A stretch of DNA of 64,000 nt from Podospora bellae-mahoneyi (GCF_035222275.1 NC_085882.1:7501-71500); one strand, 5' to 3'. Numbered from the stretch's first letter, positions 51,865-62,747 are shown. A program made the numbers and translations. The notes: generated from the letters alone by a model not told the origin.

Positions 51865-53580
51865 ATGAATCACCAACACACACGATGGCCATTATCAGCG
51901 CAGGGCGAGCGGCCTCGATTGTCATTGCAGACAGCCTCACCCACTGAAAACAGTCCCGGGCTGCCCCCATACCCCGTCAATGACCAGGATGCCCGTTCAC
52001 TTGTTGCGTCAAAGCTATGGGGTGAACAGAGGCGATTTTCAGATTCTTTCTCTCAAATGTCCAACGAAGCCCTCTATCACGAGTCGTTGGACAAGTTGAA
52101 CCTCTCCTGCCGCACAGGTTTAAGCTTCAACTTCAAAGAACAAACCGAACAGGAAGTGCAATTTGTGGTTGATCTCGGCGGAAGTGTCACACATATCCCG
52201 TCCCCACAACCATCCCCGACATTTAAGCCGGCAGGTTTACCATCCAGGGCTGCCCTAACTTACACACCTGCCAACGCCAAAACATATCCTTTTGCGGAGT
52301 GGGAACTCACCAACGACAAACCCCAAGCGGAAGGAGATGGATTCATGCTGTGGAAGGAATACTCGCCAGTGATACTGACGCGCCGTTCTTCCTCACTCCA
52401 GTCAGAGAGAGAGCAGGTCCTCGATGCAGTATCTAGTCTCGGCTTGAAAGGTCCTGTCAAAGGCCTTGGGAAGCTGTCAAGGCCGGTTCTGAACAAGTAC
52501 TACCGCACAGAGCAAGCACTGGCAGAGTTCCTGATTAAGCAAGATCGCGTCCTACTCCGTCCGCTGCCTACGCCAGAGACTGGGCAAAGAGAGCTGGAAC
52601 GCCTAGAAACCGAGCTATTCGACACATCAAAATATATGGGTAGCACAAATTATATGACCGTACTCACCTGGTCCGACGACAACCCATGGGGAACCATCAC
52701 ACTATTCCAAGTCGAGACCCCACTGATGGGCTTCGTCAGCCAAGGGGGTTATCTGGAATCTCAACGCCGAAAACCGCCCAACCTCCATGTCCATGTTCGG
52801 GAACCGTTTGCAACAAAGATAAAACCAGTGGCAGCGATGGAACACATACCCCAGCAGGTCCTGGTAAACATGCGCATGGATACTGCGATACGGAAGTTGG
52901 TTTTGGTTCACGAGCAAAACAGCCAGCGATTTCGCTGGATGGCCAAGGGCGAAATGGGCCACCCCTCCTATGCAACCCTGTACCGGCCTGACATGCCGGT
53001 CCCTATTGCCGTACAAAGGAGTCTGTACGAGCACTTGGATGCTGATGAAGCAGCTATTCTTGGCCATCACTCACACTGCCGACCGTCCTGCCTCAATCCA
53101 CAAGCTGCCTACCAAGATAGGCAAGGGGTCACAGCGGATGGCATCGTAGCCACAATCCCACAGTTTCTCGCTCTGTTACATTCGACCCAGTCAATTGTAG
53201 AAGTTGCTTCCTCTCCCAAGCCATCCGACGAGGAGAGGGCGGAGACGACATCAGGTGAACGCTTCCGGCGGTGCTCCATAAAACAGCCGTTCCAAGGGAA
53301 ACGGCATACTGGGAGGGATGTTCACGTCGTGGTGCTGTTGCCAGCTTCCCGTTCCGCGTGGGTGGAGGAGAAACTTTTTTGGACAGACGAGCAAGGGCAC
53401 CTTGCCGAGTTCAGGCAGAAACGATACAAGTCGGTAATAGATAGAGAACGGGACAGGAGAAGGGGAAGATGTTTTGGCGAGTTCTCGGGGAGAAGGGGCA
53501 GAAGCCCGGGAGTTGGGGAGATCCGGAGTCCACCGTTGAGTGCTACCCTATGCGCAAGGGACTCGGTATGGTATGAGTGA
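51865..53580 (+). CDS. Uncharacterised 571-aa protein
   Basis: This is a single open frame with the ATG at 51865 (MNHQHTRWPLSAQGERPRLS). It is soluble, with no signal peptide or membrane spans. The first 150 residues are polar and partly low-complexity (SPQPSPTFKPAGLPSR). A domain-like core follows (EWELTNDKPQAEGDGFMLW, SLGLKGPVKGLGKLSRPVLNKYY, VLTWSDDNPWGTITLFQVET, LVLVHEQNSQRFRWMAKGEMG). The C-terminus is arginine-rich (DRERDRRRGRCFGEFSGRRG). I do not recognise the family. A late intron cannot be excluded because the last 60 codons look less like protein. A long open frame in a region otherwise full of relics supports a real gene. Confidence 0.65.
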   Translation: MNHQHTRWPLSAQGERPRLSLQTASPTENSPGLPPYPVNDQDARSLVASKLWGEQRRFSDSFSQMSNEALYHESLDKLNLSCRTGLSFNFKEQTEQEVQFVVDLGGSVTHIPSPQPSPTFKPAGLPSRAALTYTPANAKTYPFAEWELTNDKPQAEGDGFMLWKEYSPVILTRRSSSLQSEREQVLDAVSSLGLKGPVKGLGKLSRPVLNKYYRTEQALAEFLIKQDRVLLRPLPTPETGQRELERLETELFDTSKYMGSTNYMTVLTWSDDNPWGTITLFQVETPLMGFVSQGGYLESQRRKPPNLHVHVREPFATKIKPVAAMEHIPQQVLVNMRMDTAIRKLVLVHEQNSQRFRWMAKGEMGHPSYATLYRPDMPVPIAVQRSLYEHLDADEAAILGHHSHCRPSCLNPQAAYQDRQGVTADGIVATIPQFLALLHSTQSIVEVASSPKPSDEERAETTSGERFRRCSIKQPFQGKRHTGRDVHVVVLLPASRSAWVEEKLFWTDEQGHLAEFRQKRYKSVIDRERDRRRGRCFGEFSGRRGRSPGVGEIRSPPLSATLCARDSVWYE

Positions 53581-54693
53581 TGCACAGTCAAAGGTCATGG
53601 ACTTCTTGTTGGCAGATGCAGACAGCTTGGATACACAGGGGCCGCCAGCACGGTATCTTAATCATTGATGATGTTTCCTAGAATGCAATGACACCTTCCA
53701 ATTGTCAAGTTGCCCGGAGTCTTTAGGTACCCGGTCGAATGTGCAGTGGTATACCTACCTATCTAGGCTTTTCGCTGCTGCGATTGCCTTTATATCCTTC
53801 AATGCTACATTAGGCACCTACCTAGCTAGGTAGGTGTTTTGTCAATCGTGGTTCCAAAGACCCAATAGCAGCTTTGGCACACCACGGGCTGTCTATAGGA
53901 AAACTCCTCTGGCTCTTGACCGCATACAGCTCGTGTTATCGATGTTGTTCTCACCGTCAGTTCGGCGTTCCAGACTTCACCTCGACGGGGGAAAATAGGG
54001 AGCTATTGAACCGCCCAAAGTAGACGCCCGGAATTGCCGTCTGTAGGTAGTTTCCAAGCCAATGGAAACCTTTCTCGGTAGTTCCCTGATGTAAAAATCA
54101 GGACTTCTGATGTAGCCTTGACGTTGCACATAACGGGTGGACACTGGGCAATGGTAGCGTTACTGAGATGGTTTAGCCATGGTAGAACAGCCGCAGTTCC
54201 TTAATAAACGTTAGTGGTTCTCATTTTCTGACCGTTACTACAAGAAGGGTTCTTGTTTTGAAACTCCGTTCCCTGTTGTGGCTGTATGTCAGGCGGTTGG
54301 AAGAGCAAACCTCACCGGCTAGCACGAAGTTTTTACCGACCTTGATCGAACAACTATAATGCGGCCATGAAGATTTAGGCAAATGTCTTCCGTTGGAGGT
54401 TTTCCATGAAGAGAGGTCCAGTGCGTATGGTGCCGGGCTTATATATGTTCTCTTCGAGCGCAAAAATAATCCTGTGGAGAGCTTTAGCACCAGTGGCTGT
54501 TTAAGACGCGAACCACCATCAAGCTCTTTGCAAAGTCTCCGATCGAGATGCAACTTTATACAGCAATCATTTTCATGTGGTCATTCCCTCAAGGGGCCCT
54601 ATCCCACTGTAAGCGCTTTCTTGTACTCCCTGGAAAATAAGTAAACAATACCTTGTAGGTAGGTGAACATATTTCAAGCAATACTGACTACAG
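53581..54693. other. Intergenic region with TAGGTAGG motifs
   Basis: No gene is supported. CTACCTATCTAGG near 53755 and CACCTACCTAGCTAGGTAGGTG near 53815 form inverted TAGG pairs. The first exon of the AA9 relic should lie at the right end but is not recognisable. Confidence 0.4.
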
Positions 54694-55527
54694 AAACGCT
54701 CAATGATATCTTCCACCAATTTCTCCATAACGACACAATATTCACTCCTTTCAAGTACATCCGCCCCGTCCCTGCTGAAACGCCACTTCACATCACCGAC
54801 AAGAACGACATTCGATGTAACCGAGCAGGGGCCAATGGACAGTCAACAAATGTCTTGACAATCACAGCAGGCGACACCGTGGGGTTCAAGCCTACATTTT
54901 GGATCCATCATCCCGGGGCATACGCTGCTTACCTCTCTGCCGTCCCTCCTGGAAAAATCATCTCCAATTACGCGGGTGACGGTGACTGGTTCAAGATTTG
55001 GGAGTTTGGAACATACCCAACCTCACAGCAGAATCGGCATATCGACAAACTTGGTACGTCACGCTTTTTTTCAAGCTCCTGCCTTTTTTTCCCTCTTGGA
55101 GCGAAGATCCGCGTGCTAATGGTGCACTTGTTCCCAATCGCAGGCGATTGCTTGCAGACCCACTGACATTCCAAATCCCAACGGCCACCCCACCGGGGAA
55201 GTATTTGCTACGATTTGAGCATGTGGCACTGCATCTGGGCCAGCCAGAGAGGTGGAGCCGAGTTCTACCCTTCTTGTGCCCACGTTGAAGTGCTGAACGC
55301 TGGGTGGAAGAGCACCGGTCTTAGCCCAGGACCGACAGCACGGTTCCCCGAGGCACACGAGGCAGAAGCACACGGAAGTTGGTGTTCAATATATGGGACT
55401 TTGATGACGTGAGTGATGCCATGATACAGTCTAGAAAGATAGGTATTGGGGCTGCTGACAAAACCGACAGGTTCAACAGCTCAACAGCAGGAAGATGCCT
55501 GGCCCGCAAGTGTGGGATGGCCGCTGA
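54694..55527 (+). pseudogene. AA9 lytic polysaccharide monooxygenase relic
   Basis: Recognisable exons are 54694-55053, 55158-55408 and 55471-55527 with good GT-AG borders (GTACGT...TTGCAG; GTGAGT...GACAG). They show the copper-oxidase AA9 (former GH61) core: TPFKYIRP, DIRCNRAGANG, LTITAGDTVGF, WIHHPGAYAAYLS, GDGDWFKIWEFG, PTATPPGKYLLRFEHVALHL, then AEFYPSCAHVEV and the end PGPQVWDG. The metal-binding second histidine and the later tyrosine (FYPSC) are present. It is broken: the third exon needs a shift just after VALHL and another before LVFNIWDFDD, and no signal peptide or N-terminal copper histidine is found (NDIFHQF where H-x-x-F is expected). An intact enzyme would be secreted and cleave cellulose or other glycans oxidatively. 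A solo LTR lies 108 bp downstream. Confidence 0.75.
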
Positions 55528-55639
55528 ATGTACAGAGATGGCATCTTGGCAATTTGGGGGCGGGTTGGGCAGCATTCTCGCATTTTCTCCCAAGGAGCCA
55601 AGTCAGCAAGCGAGCATGCAGGCAAGAGATTTGACGCTG

Positions 55640-56017
55640 TGTAACGAAACCCTATCCAGAACCTCTGAAAGGGATACTAGCTTCTGAACAATCCTGGTTC
55701 GGTACAGCTAAACAGTGTACAACAAATGGCTTGTCTCAATCACAATAATCAAGATCTGATTGTGACTTGTATTGCATACTGCGGAACTGTCTATTTAACA
55801 CCGGCCAGTTCCTCCGTATATAAAGACCTCAGGATTCTGAACTGATCATGGCCAAGCCGCCCTGATCACGTCCTGATTGGCCCTTCTTGTGATCATGGTG
55901 ATCGTGTCTCGATCGCCCTGATCATCCCCTGATTGGCTAGTCCTTATCTAATCTAACGATTGGCTGAGGGCGTCCCGCGCCTCTCGTACTGTCCGTCCTG
56001 TTAGCTTAACTGTGACA
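55640..56017 (+). mobile_element. Solo LTR copy 3, perfect TSD CGCTG
   Basis: This 378-bp element begins TGTAACGAAACCC and ends CTGTGACA (TG...CA). CGCTG flanks it exactly at 55635-55639 and 56018-56022. It shows few RIP-type changes and is the youngest-looking copy of the family, the best reference for the others. It is an LTR only, with no internal region or coding sequence, so it formed by recombination between the two LTRs of a former insertion. Confidence 0.88.
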
Positions 56018-56022
56018 CGCTG

Positions 56023-57269
56023 GCTCAGGGGGTTGCTGTAATTGTTGGGGCATGGAATGTCCAATCTACTTGAAGCAAACGTTACATAGCAGGCAGCAAC
56101 TGTCAAATACGGTAAGAAGTGATTATCATACGAGCGAGAGTCTTTAGGTAGTACAGTAAGGCCAGACCTAATAGCTTTAGGTTCTATTACTAAAATAAAG
56201 TTTTTGTTAATTGTAAATTAAAATAACAAATTTTATATACTCTTCAATTAACTCCTTACTTAAAGCTGTTAAGTGTTTTTCTTTACTTAAATTTTCCTAT
56301 AATCCTACTATCCTCCGAAAATTAGTATTTTTAAGATATTCCCTTAATTTTTATTTAATATCATTATTGTTTTGATATGTTTATTATGATTAATTATGAA
56401 TTCCTTTCATGGTATACTTTTTTATTCTGTTATAACAATTTTAAATTTATTTTTTAAATTTTGTTTTAATTAACTTTCCTATATTTTAACTTTAATAAAA
56501 TTCCAGAATTCCATAAACTTATTAATTAATAAGACGTTAATGAAACTATTAATCAATATCTTATTATTATTCACGGAATTAATAATTATAAATGTCGATA
56601 TGTTATAATTTTGTTTATAAAATATTAATATTTATTATAATAAATCGAATTCTTTAAGTATTATTGTACTATAGTAAAAGATTATTATTATTAATACTTT
56701 GAATATTTAACTTTTACATTAAACGAAATTTATTTATAGTTTTTTTAATAGCTTATTAAAGTATACAATAATTTAAGCTTAATAATTAATTAAGTGACAA
56801 TGTTACTAAAAAATTTTAGTACTTAAGCTAATAAGCTTCGTTAAGTAATAAAACTATTAATAAAAGAATCATTAAAATAAATTTCCATAAAAGTAGTTTT
56901 CATGTTATTTTTTATCTATTTAATAAGCTTACAAGTTAACGTTAAAAAAGTAAAAAATTACGTTAATTTTAATATTATACGAGGGGAGGTTTCCAAATAG
57001 CACGGTAAGGCCAGACCTAGTGACTCAGGTCCCACTGCCAAGGTAATAGTTTTGCTTAGAGTGGGTCAGGATGACCAATGCAACAGCAATATGCTGCTGT
57101 TGGTAGCTAGCGTTGGCGATCAATCACATCTTTCCTTCATGTTGTGCAAGGGGCAAAATCCTTGCGGCCGAACGAAAATATTCCCTCCTCTTATCCCCTT
57201 CCGGCCCCTTCCAGACATCATCAGTGAACTTCGTGTCATTGTCTCTACCTACCTTATCTACTCAACAGC
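56023..57269. repeat. AT-rich RIP island with direct repeats at its ends
   Basis: 56150-56995 is extremely AT-rich with no frame. A 50-bp block at about 56152-56206 (ACAGTAAGGCCAGACCTA) recurs at about 57000-57055 (ACGGTAAGGCCAGACCTA). The left copy carries many C-to-T changes relative to the right. The pair looks like the two ends of one damaged element. The remaining 200 bp lead into the next gene. Confidence 0.6.
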
Positions 57270-59111
57270 ATGGAGCATGATCCATTCAACCCCGAACACC
57301 AGCCCAAAAACGAGCCACAAGTGGCTGTGACGGAGGCCTATACCTTTAACCAAGGCCCAGAGAAACACGAGACCGGATTAGCTCGGAGTCAGGCCTGGTG
57401 GCACGCCTGGTGGTTAGAAGTAGTGTCTATGGTTGTCACTATTGGATGCTCAGTCGCCATCATCGCTATTCTCTGTGCATTCAACAGGCGTCCGATTACT
57501 GACTGGACCGATAAAAGCAAACTTGCGGAAATCATCAGCCTTCCAACGACGTTGTCTATATTGGCGACAGCTGCGAACGCCACAACCACGCTCGTCCTCG
57601 GCAGTGCTATCAGCCAGTACAAATGGGTTTATTTCAAGGCCAAGAATCGTTCGTTGGCTGATCTGGATCTGTTGGACGGGACCAGCAGAGGGACTCTGTG
57701 GAAATGCCTGGAGCTATTAGTGAAGAGGATGAAGACAATGGCGAGCTTAGGTGCTATTGCCATGATCCTGTCACTCGCCGTCGGTCCATTCTATCAACAG
57801 ACGGTCCAGCTTACCGAGTGGGATGTGCCAAGTGACGACGGGAAGGCCTCATTTGGGCTTGCTCATCAGTACATCGCTAGTGGGCGTCCAAACTTTGCCG
57901 CCGGCGGTGGTGCTGATGCCAGTTTGCCAAGTGCCTTCCAAGTTGAAGCTGCAACTGCCGACAGCCCGATGCAGGGTGCAATCTACAGAGGGTTATTCAA
58001 CCTTGATGGCCCTGCTATATTCAACTGTACCTCGAACTGCACATGGCCAGATCCCGGGGCGAGCAAGCCCTATGTCTCGCTAGGCTTTCGCAGTGATTGT
58101 GCGAATGTCACAGAAGCAACTCTGCGTGCTTCAGGGTGGGACGATACCATCGAAGGTTCCCCTCGAGGTATAAATATCACGACACCGGGAAATGTCACAT
58201 TGGACACCCGCTTCTCGTTCACTTCGTACCAACCCGTTGTTGTTGTTGCAAGCAAGTCCCTCCTTTGGCACCAAATCAAAAACATCAATACCTCTCCATT
58301 CGACTGGACTGGTGATACTGTGGGTCACACTGTTGCTCGCATGGCTGTATTTCGATCAGAGTTGGATCCTCGCAACTTTGAACTCGTCAGCAGCAAGATG
58401 CAGGTTACCGAATGTGACCTCAGCCTTGTCGCCTATCGCTATTCTGATATCTCTGTATCTGACAGCAAACTCTCGATCGGAAAGGAAGAGTTGATTCGGC
58501 TTCAGTCTGGCGTTGTAGAAAGACAAGATGATGGGAGGTTCATTGGTGTTTTTGACACAGTGGTGGATTCCTCCGGAACGGCAATTCCATTAAAGGTGTC
58601 CCTGGCAGACATTGGGGCCCTCACTTTGCTTTTCACCTCAACACGATTCATGGGCACGCTTTATGCAGGCGAGCCGCCCGATCGTAGTCGGATTCATCGG
58701 CCTTCCGGCATGGGGGATGCCTTTCTCGGAGGTGACATCACTGACCAACTTGTCATTGAAAGATTTGAAAGAATGGCGGAGAGCATGACTCTTCAGTTGC
58801 GATCAACCAGCGATGCAACCGCTACCGGTATTAGTGTCTACTCCATTGTGCACTACAAGGTTGAGTGGGCGTGGCTTGTTCTCCCGTTGGCAGTGCAGCT
58901 GATCACATTGGTTTTCTTTTTCTGGGTCCTTGTCAGGAATCACCACAGTGGACTGCAGCATTGGAAAGACTCGGCACTTGCTGTCATCAGTCACAGTCTA
59001 CAGGCGGCGGATGAAGACATTCACCAGGTGGAAGTGATTGGACCCATGCATGTTGAGAAGATTCAGGAATTAGAAGACTGGGCCAATCGGACAAAAGCAA
59101 AACTGCTGTAG
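57270..59111 (+). CDS. DUF3176-like membrane protein
   Basis: This single-exon gene encodes 613 aa. The N-terminal part matches the fungal DUF3176 signature: WWHAWWLEVVSMVVTIGCSVAIIAILCAF, RRPITDWTDKSKLAEIISLP, then AISQYKWVYFKAKNRSLADLDLLDGTSRGTLW. Membrane spans lie near residues 48-72, 91-112 and 157-175, and a fourth near 533-556 (WLVLPLAVQLITLVFFFWVL). A long extracytoplasmic domain of about 350 residues with cysteines and N-glycosylation-type motifs lies between (FNCTSNCTWPDPG). The function of this large, expanded fungal family is unknown. The gene borders an AT island. Confidence 0.85.
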   Translation: MEHDPFNPEHQPKNEPQVAVTEAYTFNQGPEKHETGLARSQAWWHAWWLEVVSMVVTIGCSVAIIAILCAFNRRPITDWTDKSKLAEIISLPTTLSILATAANATTTLVLGSAISQYKWVYFKAKNRSLADLDLLDGTSRGTLWKCLELLVKRMKTMASLGAIAMILSLAVGPFYQQTVQLTEWDVPSDDGKASFGLAHQYIASGRPNFAAGGGADASLPSAFQVEAATADSPMQGAIYRGLFNLDGPAIFNCTSNCTWPDPGASKPYVSLGFRSDCANVTEATLRASGWDDTIEGSPRGINITTPGNVTLDTRFSFTSYQPVVVVASKSLLWHQIKNINTSPFDWTGDTVGHTVARMAVFRSELDPRNFELVSSKMQVTECDLSLVAYRYSDISVSDSKLSIGKEELIRLQSGVVERQDDGRFIGVFDTVVDSSGTAIPLKVSLADIGALTLLFTSTRFMGTLYAGEPPDRSRIHRPSGMGDAFLGGDITDQLVIERFERMAESMTLQLRSTSDATATGISVYSIVHYKVEWAWLVLPLAVQLITLVFFFWVLVRNHHSGLQHWKDSALAVISHSLQAADEDIHQVEVIGPMHVEKIQELEDWANRTKAKLL

Positions 59112-59160
59112 AATACCTATACTCGTAGCTTCAGGCTGGATAGGTTACCCAATAAAACCA

Positions 59161-60617
59161 CTACACAGAAGTGTCAGGTACCTTGCTCTCCTTGTACTCA
59201 CCTCTCACTACCCGGTCACAAACATCCTTCAACACTCCTCCAACCCACTTAAAGTCCTGCAAGTCAAGGTAAACCTGCGCGCTGAGTCTGGCCCACCACC
59301 TTCCCTGATAGACAAAGACTGCTACAAAAGTCTGATACTCCTCCATGAGCGTGCCGAGGACGTAGGAATGAACTGCTGGTTCCTCTCCACTTGCCTCGAT
59401 ATCCTCTGCCGGTAAAGGCAACGCCACATTGGTCATGGCGCATGCAGACATCGTTCCCTCCTTGTTATCCAATACCTCAGTTCCCAACGCCTCCGCCACC
59501 AGCCTGCCCCCTTCCCTTGCCATCTTGATCAGCTCGTCTCTAATTCTCACCTCACCACCAAGAACTTCCTCCCTCCACTTGATCGCGTCTTTGACACACA
59601 GGTAAGGCGCGTTATCCACCGTCCCCACAAACTGAAAGCCGTTCACAAAATAGCCCTTCCCATTGGGCGGCAGCGGGTTCACCCTTTTCAAGTTCCCACC
59701 CTGCAGTTCAGCCGCCTCAAACCCATGCGAAGTCGGCACCGTCGATCTGATCAGTCCTTGATTCCTCAAAGGGACGTAAAAGACCGCACAACCCCTCGGC
59801 ACATGCAACCACTTGTGACAGTTGGACACAAAAAAATCTGGATCAACCTCGCCGAGGTTATTAAGCTTTACCATGCCTATCCCCTGCGCGCCATCAACGA
59901 GCGATAGAATCCCATGCCTCTTGCATGAAGCAGTGATGGCTTCGAAAGGGAACCGGACCCCGGGATTCGAGCTGACCACATCAAACAGCGCGAGCCTGAC
60001 TCTCCTCCCCTCCTTTTCCACCTCTTGCACCGCTTTCTCAAAATTCTCAACGATATCCCCGTCTGGACAGGGGTATAGAATGGGCACACATCGACTGTGA
60101 ACCAATCCACGGTTGTACTCCACCACATAATCCACCGTCTTTGCACACCCGCCGTAGATAGTCTCAAAGTACAGGATCTCGTCTTTCCCATCCTTGTTCC
60201 ATATGATGTTACGGAGCACCGTGTTGACGCCCATGGTGGCGTTGGACACAAAGACGCATGTCTCCGTTGGGACACCCAAAAGCTTGGCCACGGCAGCGCG
60301 GGACTCATCGAGGAGCTGAGGGTATGTATATCGGATGAAGGGATCGGGCTTCGCTTCTGCTTGGTCTTGATATTGCCTCATCAAGTTGCGGATGTGGGAG
60401 GGGATGGTGCCAAATGAGCCTGCCACGGTGTCAGTAAGTCGTTTGTTTGCAGCCTGGTTAAAAGGAGGAGCAAAGACCGGGAGATGGACGAACCGTGGTT
60501 GAGATTGCGGTACGAAGGATCGAACAAGAATTCAGAGTCGCGAAGGGCGCGGCCAAACTTGACAGGTTCAGACCTGGTCCGGCCGCATGTGGGTAAATCT
60601 GAAGTGGTGTCGCCCAT
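59161..60617 (-). CDS. Class V PLP-dependent aminotransferase (isopenicillin-N-epimerase-like)
   Basis: Exons are 60494-60617 and 59161-60419 (460 aa). The 74-bp intron (GTTCGT donor, TTACTGAC branch, GGCAG acceptor) restores [14 protein letters not shown], the N-terminal signature of this subgroup. Other motifs are [46 protein letters not shown] (aspartate contacting the PLP ring nitrogen) and [20 protein letters not shown] (Schiff-base lysine in CHKW, near 244). Enzymes of the group act on amino acids or cysteine-containing peptides, as desulfurases, lyases or epimerases; ergothioneine-type C-S lyases are related. The substrate is not predictable. It converges with the DUF3176-like gene, 49 bp between stops. 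Confidence 0.88.
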
Positions 60618-61086
60618 GATGACTTGGTGGTTGACTGTGGATGTCCGGAGTCCTGGGGGTGAAGCAGTTCAGATCAGGATGGACAATATAGTAAGCATGC
60701 CCTAATAACTCGTCAAATGGATTGGTTGTCATGAGTCATGGATGACTCGATGTCAAATAGTGAAACCCTTGCACTTGGTTCCTCGACTGATCTACACCCC
60801 CACTTGCCCGGTCAACGGTTTGGGCCAAGTTGGTACCCCATCCTCCACACTGGACTTGCATCGTGCATAATTTGGATAATAACGTGATACCGATTGTATT
60901 CCAAAGGGCGGACTCTTCACAGTGCCCCATGTCCCGGTGTCGGGACGCCGCCAGTCGGCTAGAAAGGGGTTTGTGTTCACAAACTAGCAAGCCGCGGCCA
61001 GCCGAGCAACCCTTCAACATGAAAAAAGACCACTCAAGCTCGGCTACGCTTCCGAATACCAAGGCAATCAAAATCCCTCACTTGGT
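60618..61086. other. Intergenic spacer
   Basis: 470 bp between tandem minus-strand genes. No specific site is recognised. Confidence 0.4.
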
Positions 61087-61995
61087 TCAGTGCTTCTTGT
61101 TTTGAGCATAGAAGAAATTGGCACCTAAAAGATATCATGAGCGACTGCTGTAGCAGGTAAGGTATGGCGTACTTTGGTTGGAAAAATGACTCACCAACAG
61201 GAACAAGCCCATTCTCTGCAGCCCATTCTCTCACCCCTTTCGTGTCTTTGTCTCCATCATCGCCAACCTCATATCCCCAATGCTTTCTTGCATTCGGCCG
61301 CGACAAGTGCAGCTTTTCAGTAGTACCGTTGGCGGGGGCAAATGCCAACAGAACATACCGGTGTTTCCCAGTCTTCTCGGGCGGTGATGGAGGCTTGTAC
61401 CTCATGATCTCATCAGAAAAGGTGGGGCTAATCCCAGATGAGGTCGGCACGCCTATTGCGATCCAATGGCAAAACTCGGACCATTTCGGATCATCGCGCG
61501 ACGGAGCATCCGGATCCGTCATGGTGATAACGTAAGTAACGCCTTTCTTCCAGAGGGTAGGCTTGGATGCCATCAGTTTTACTGAAGGGGCTGATTCGAG
61601 CAGGGAAGGTTCGAGGGTGTTGCCAAGGTCGGCGTGAGTGTGATGATGGGAAGACCATGTGGCATTCATCAAAAGTGAAGGAAGAAAATCGTCAATGACT
61701 ATGGTGAAGCTCAGCATCTACCCTGGTGATCAACATGGGGTCTGATAATATGAACTTACCAGTAGGGATGATTTCGGCATCCTGGAGCCTACGGTGTAGT
61801 ACCTCACGTTAGTCTGTCATCGAGGAGCAAGCAGTCAAACATATCGTACGCTTTCTGTACATCGTCTTGCGTATTCCAGATACTATTACCGATCTTCGGG
61901 AGAGGATGCTGCTCGTTGACAATAACAGTCGCCCCAGCAGCAAAGGGCCCAATGAGTATAAAGAGTTGCAATAGGAGGCTGGTCAATGTCATCAT
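61087..61995 (-). CDS. Secreted PEBP-family protein
   Basis: Four exons: 61850-61995, 61760-61788, 61195-61698 and 61087-61124 (238 aa). Every join restores family sequence: VQKALQDAEIIPT, then PTVIDDFLPSLL, and the end PVGANFFYAQNKKH. Donors are GTACGA, GTAAGT and GTGAGT, acceptors CGTAG, CATAG and TTTAG. A signal peptide is at the start (MMTLTSLLLQLFILIGPFAAGA). The ligand-binding motifs of phosphatidylethanolamine-binding proteins are clear: TDPDAPSRDDPKWSEFCHWIA, KPPSPPEKTGKHRYVLLAF and GVREWAAENGL. Family members bind phospholipids or inhibit carboxypeptidase Y (yeast Tfs1); a secreted or vacuolar variant is implied here. Confidence 0.88.
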
Positions 61996-62451
61996 GGTTA
62001 TTTCTCTGCTTGGTGCAAAGTCCTGAAGTGAGCTGGACACGAGGTAGATACCTAGAATGAATGCAAACACCTACCTACATAAAGCTCAGTTGAGCAGTGG
62101 ACCCAAAATGATGTCACCATTTCTACCTTAGCTGCATCACCTGAGCCCCACCTCCAACAGAACTGTATGCAACTGCCAAAATAAACTGCAAACGCTGGTG
62201 ATTTTCCCGACTTCTCATGGTGCATTTACACATGAAGGATATAAGCAAGCTCAAGTACACAAATGCCATGAATTTCACTACCTCATGTGTAATTATTGAT
62301 GAAGAGCGATCTTCTCTGTGATACCTATGCAACTCTCTAGGTAGGTGTGGCGGTAGCCCGCGCTTATCTTATCATTCCTCGCAATAGAAAGCATCCTCTT
62401 ATTGTGAATAGCCATGGCTAAACATAATATGTGCCCACATGCACCGTCCAT
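61996..62451. other. Intergenic spacer
   Basis: About 456 bp. A CTAGGTAGGTG motif near 62337. No gene is seen. Confidence 0.4.
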
Positions 62452-62747
62452 TTAGTGGGGACCAGGCTCGCAGTGGGGAGCGTAGATGGCCTCTGTCAAC
62501 ACCGTTAGAACATGCATAAGTAAAGGCAGCAGGAGTGAGAAGGCGTACTGCACTTGGCATCGCAGTCCTTGTTACATTGAACAGCATCGGGGACGTTGAC
62601 ACAAATCTTGTAGAGGCAATCTGAGATGCAGGTCCAGAAAGCCTCAGGAAGCTTAACGCAAGGAGGTTGGTCCTGCGGAGCTGGAGCCGGAGCAGCAGTG
62701 GCAGTGATGGCAAGGGCAAGGACCCCGAATAATATGGCGAAGCGCAT
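62452..62747 (-). CDS. Small secreted cysteine-rich protein
   Basis: Exons are 62549-62747 and 62452-62492 (79 aa). The 56-bp intron has a GTACGC donor, a TTCTAAC branch and a GACAG acceptor; unspliced reading would end in a different tail (STPSHSCC). A signal peptide (MRFAILFGVLALAITATAAP) is followed by a short proline/alanine linker and a domain with eight cysteines: C30, C40, C44, C49, C58, C62, C66 and one in YAPHCEPG. The spacing does not match the CFEM or hydrophobin patterns. Such proteins are candidate effectors, antimicrobials or wall proteins; no function can be assigned. It is the last gene before a gene-free end. Confidence 0.75.
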
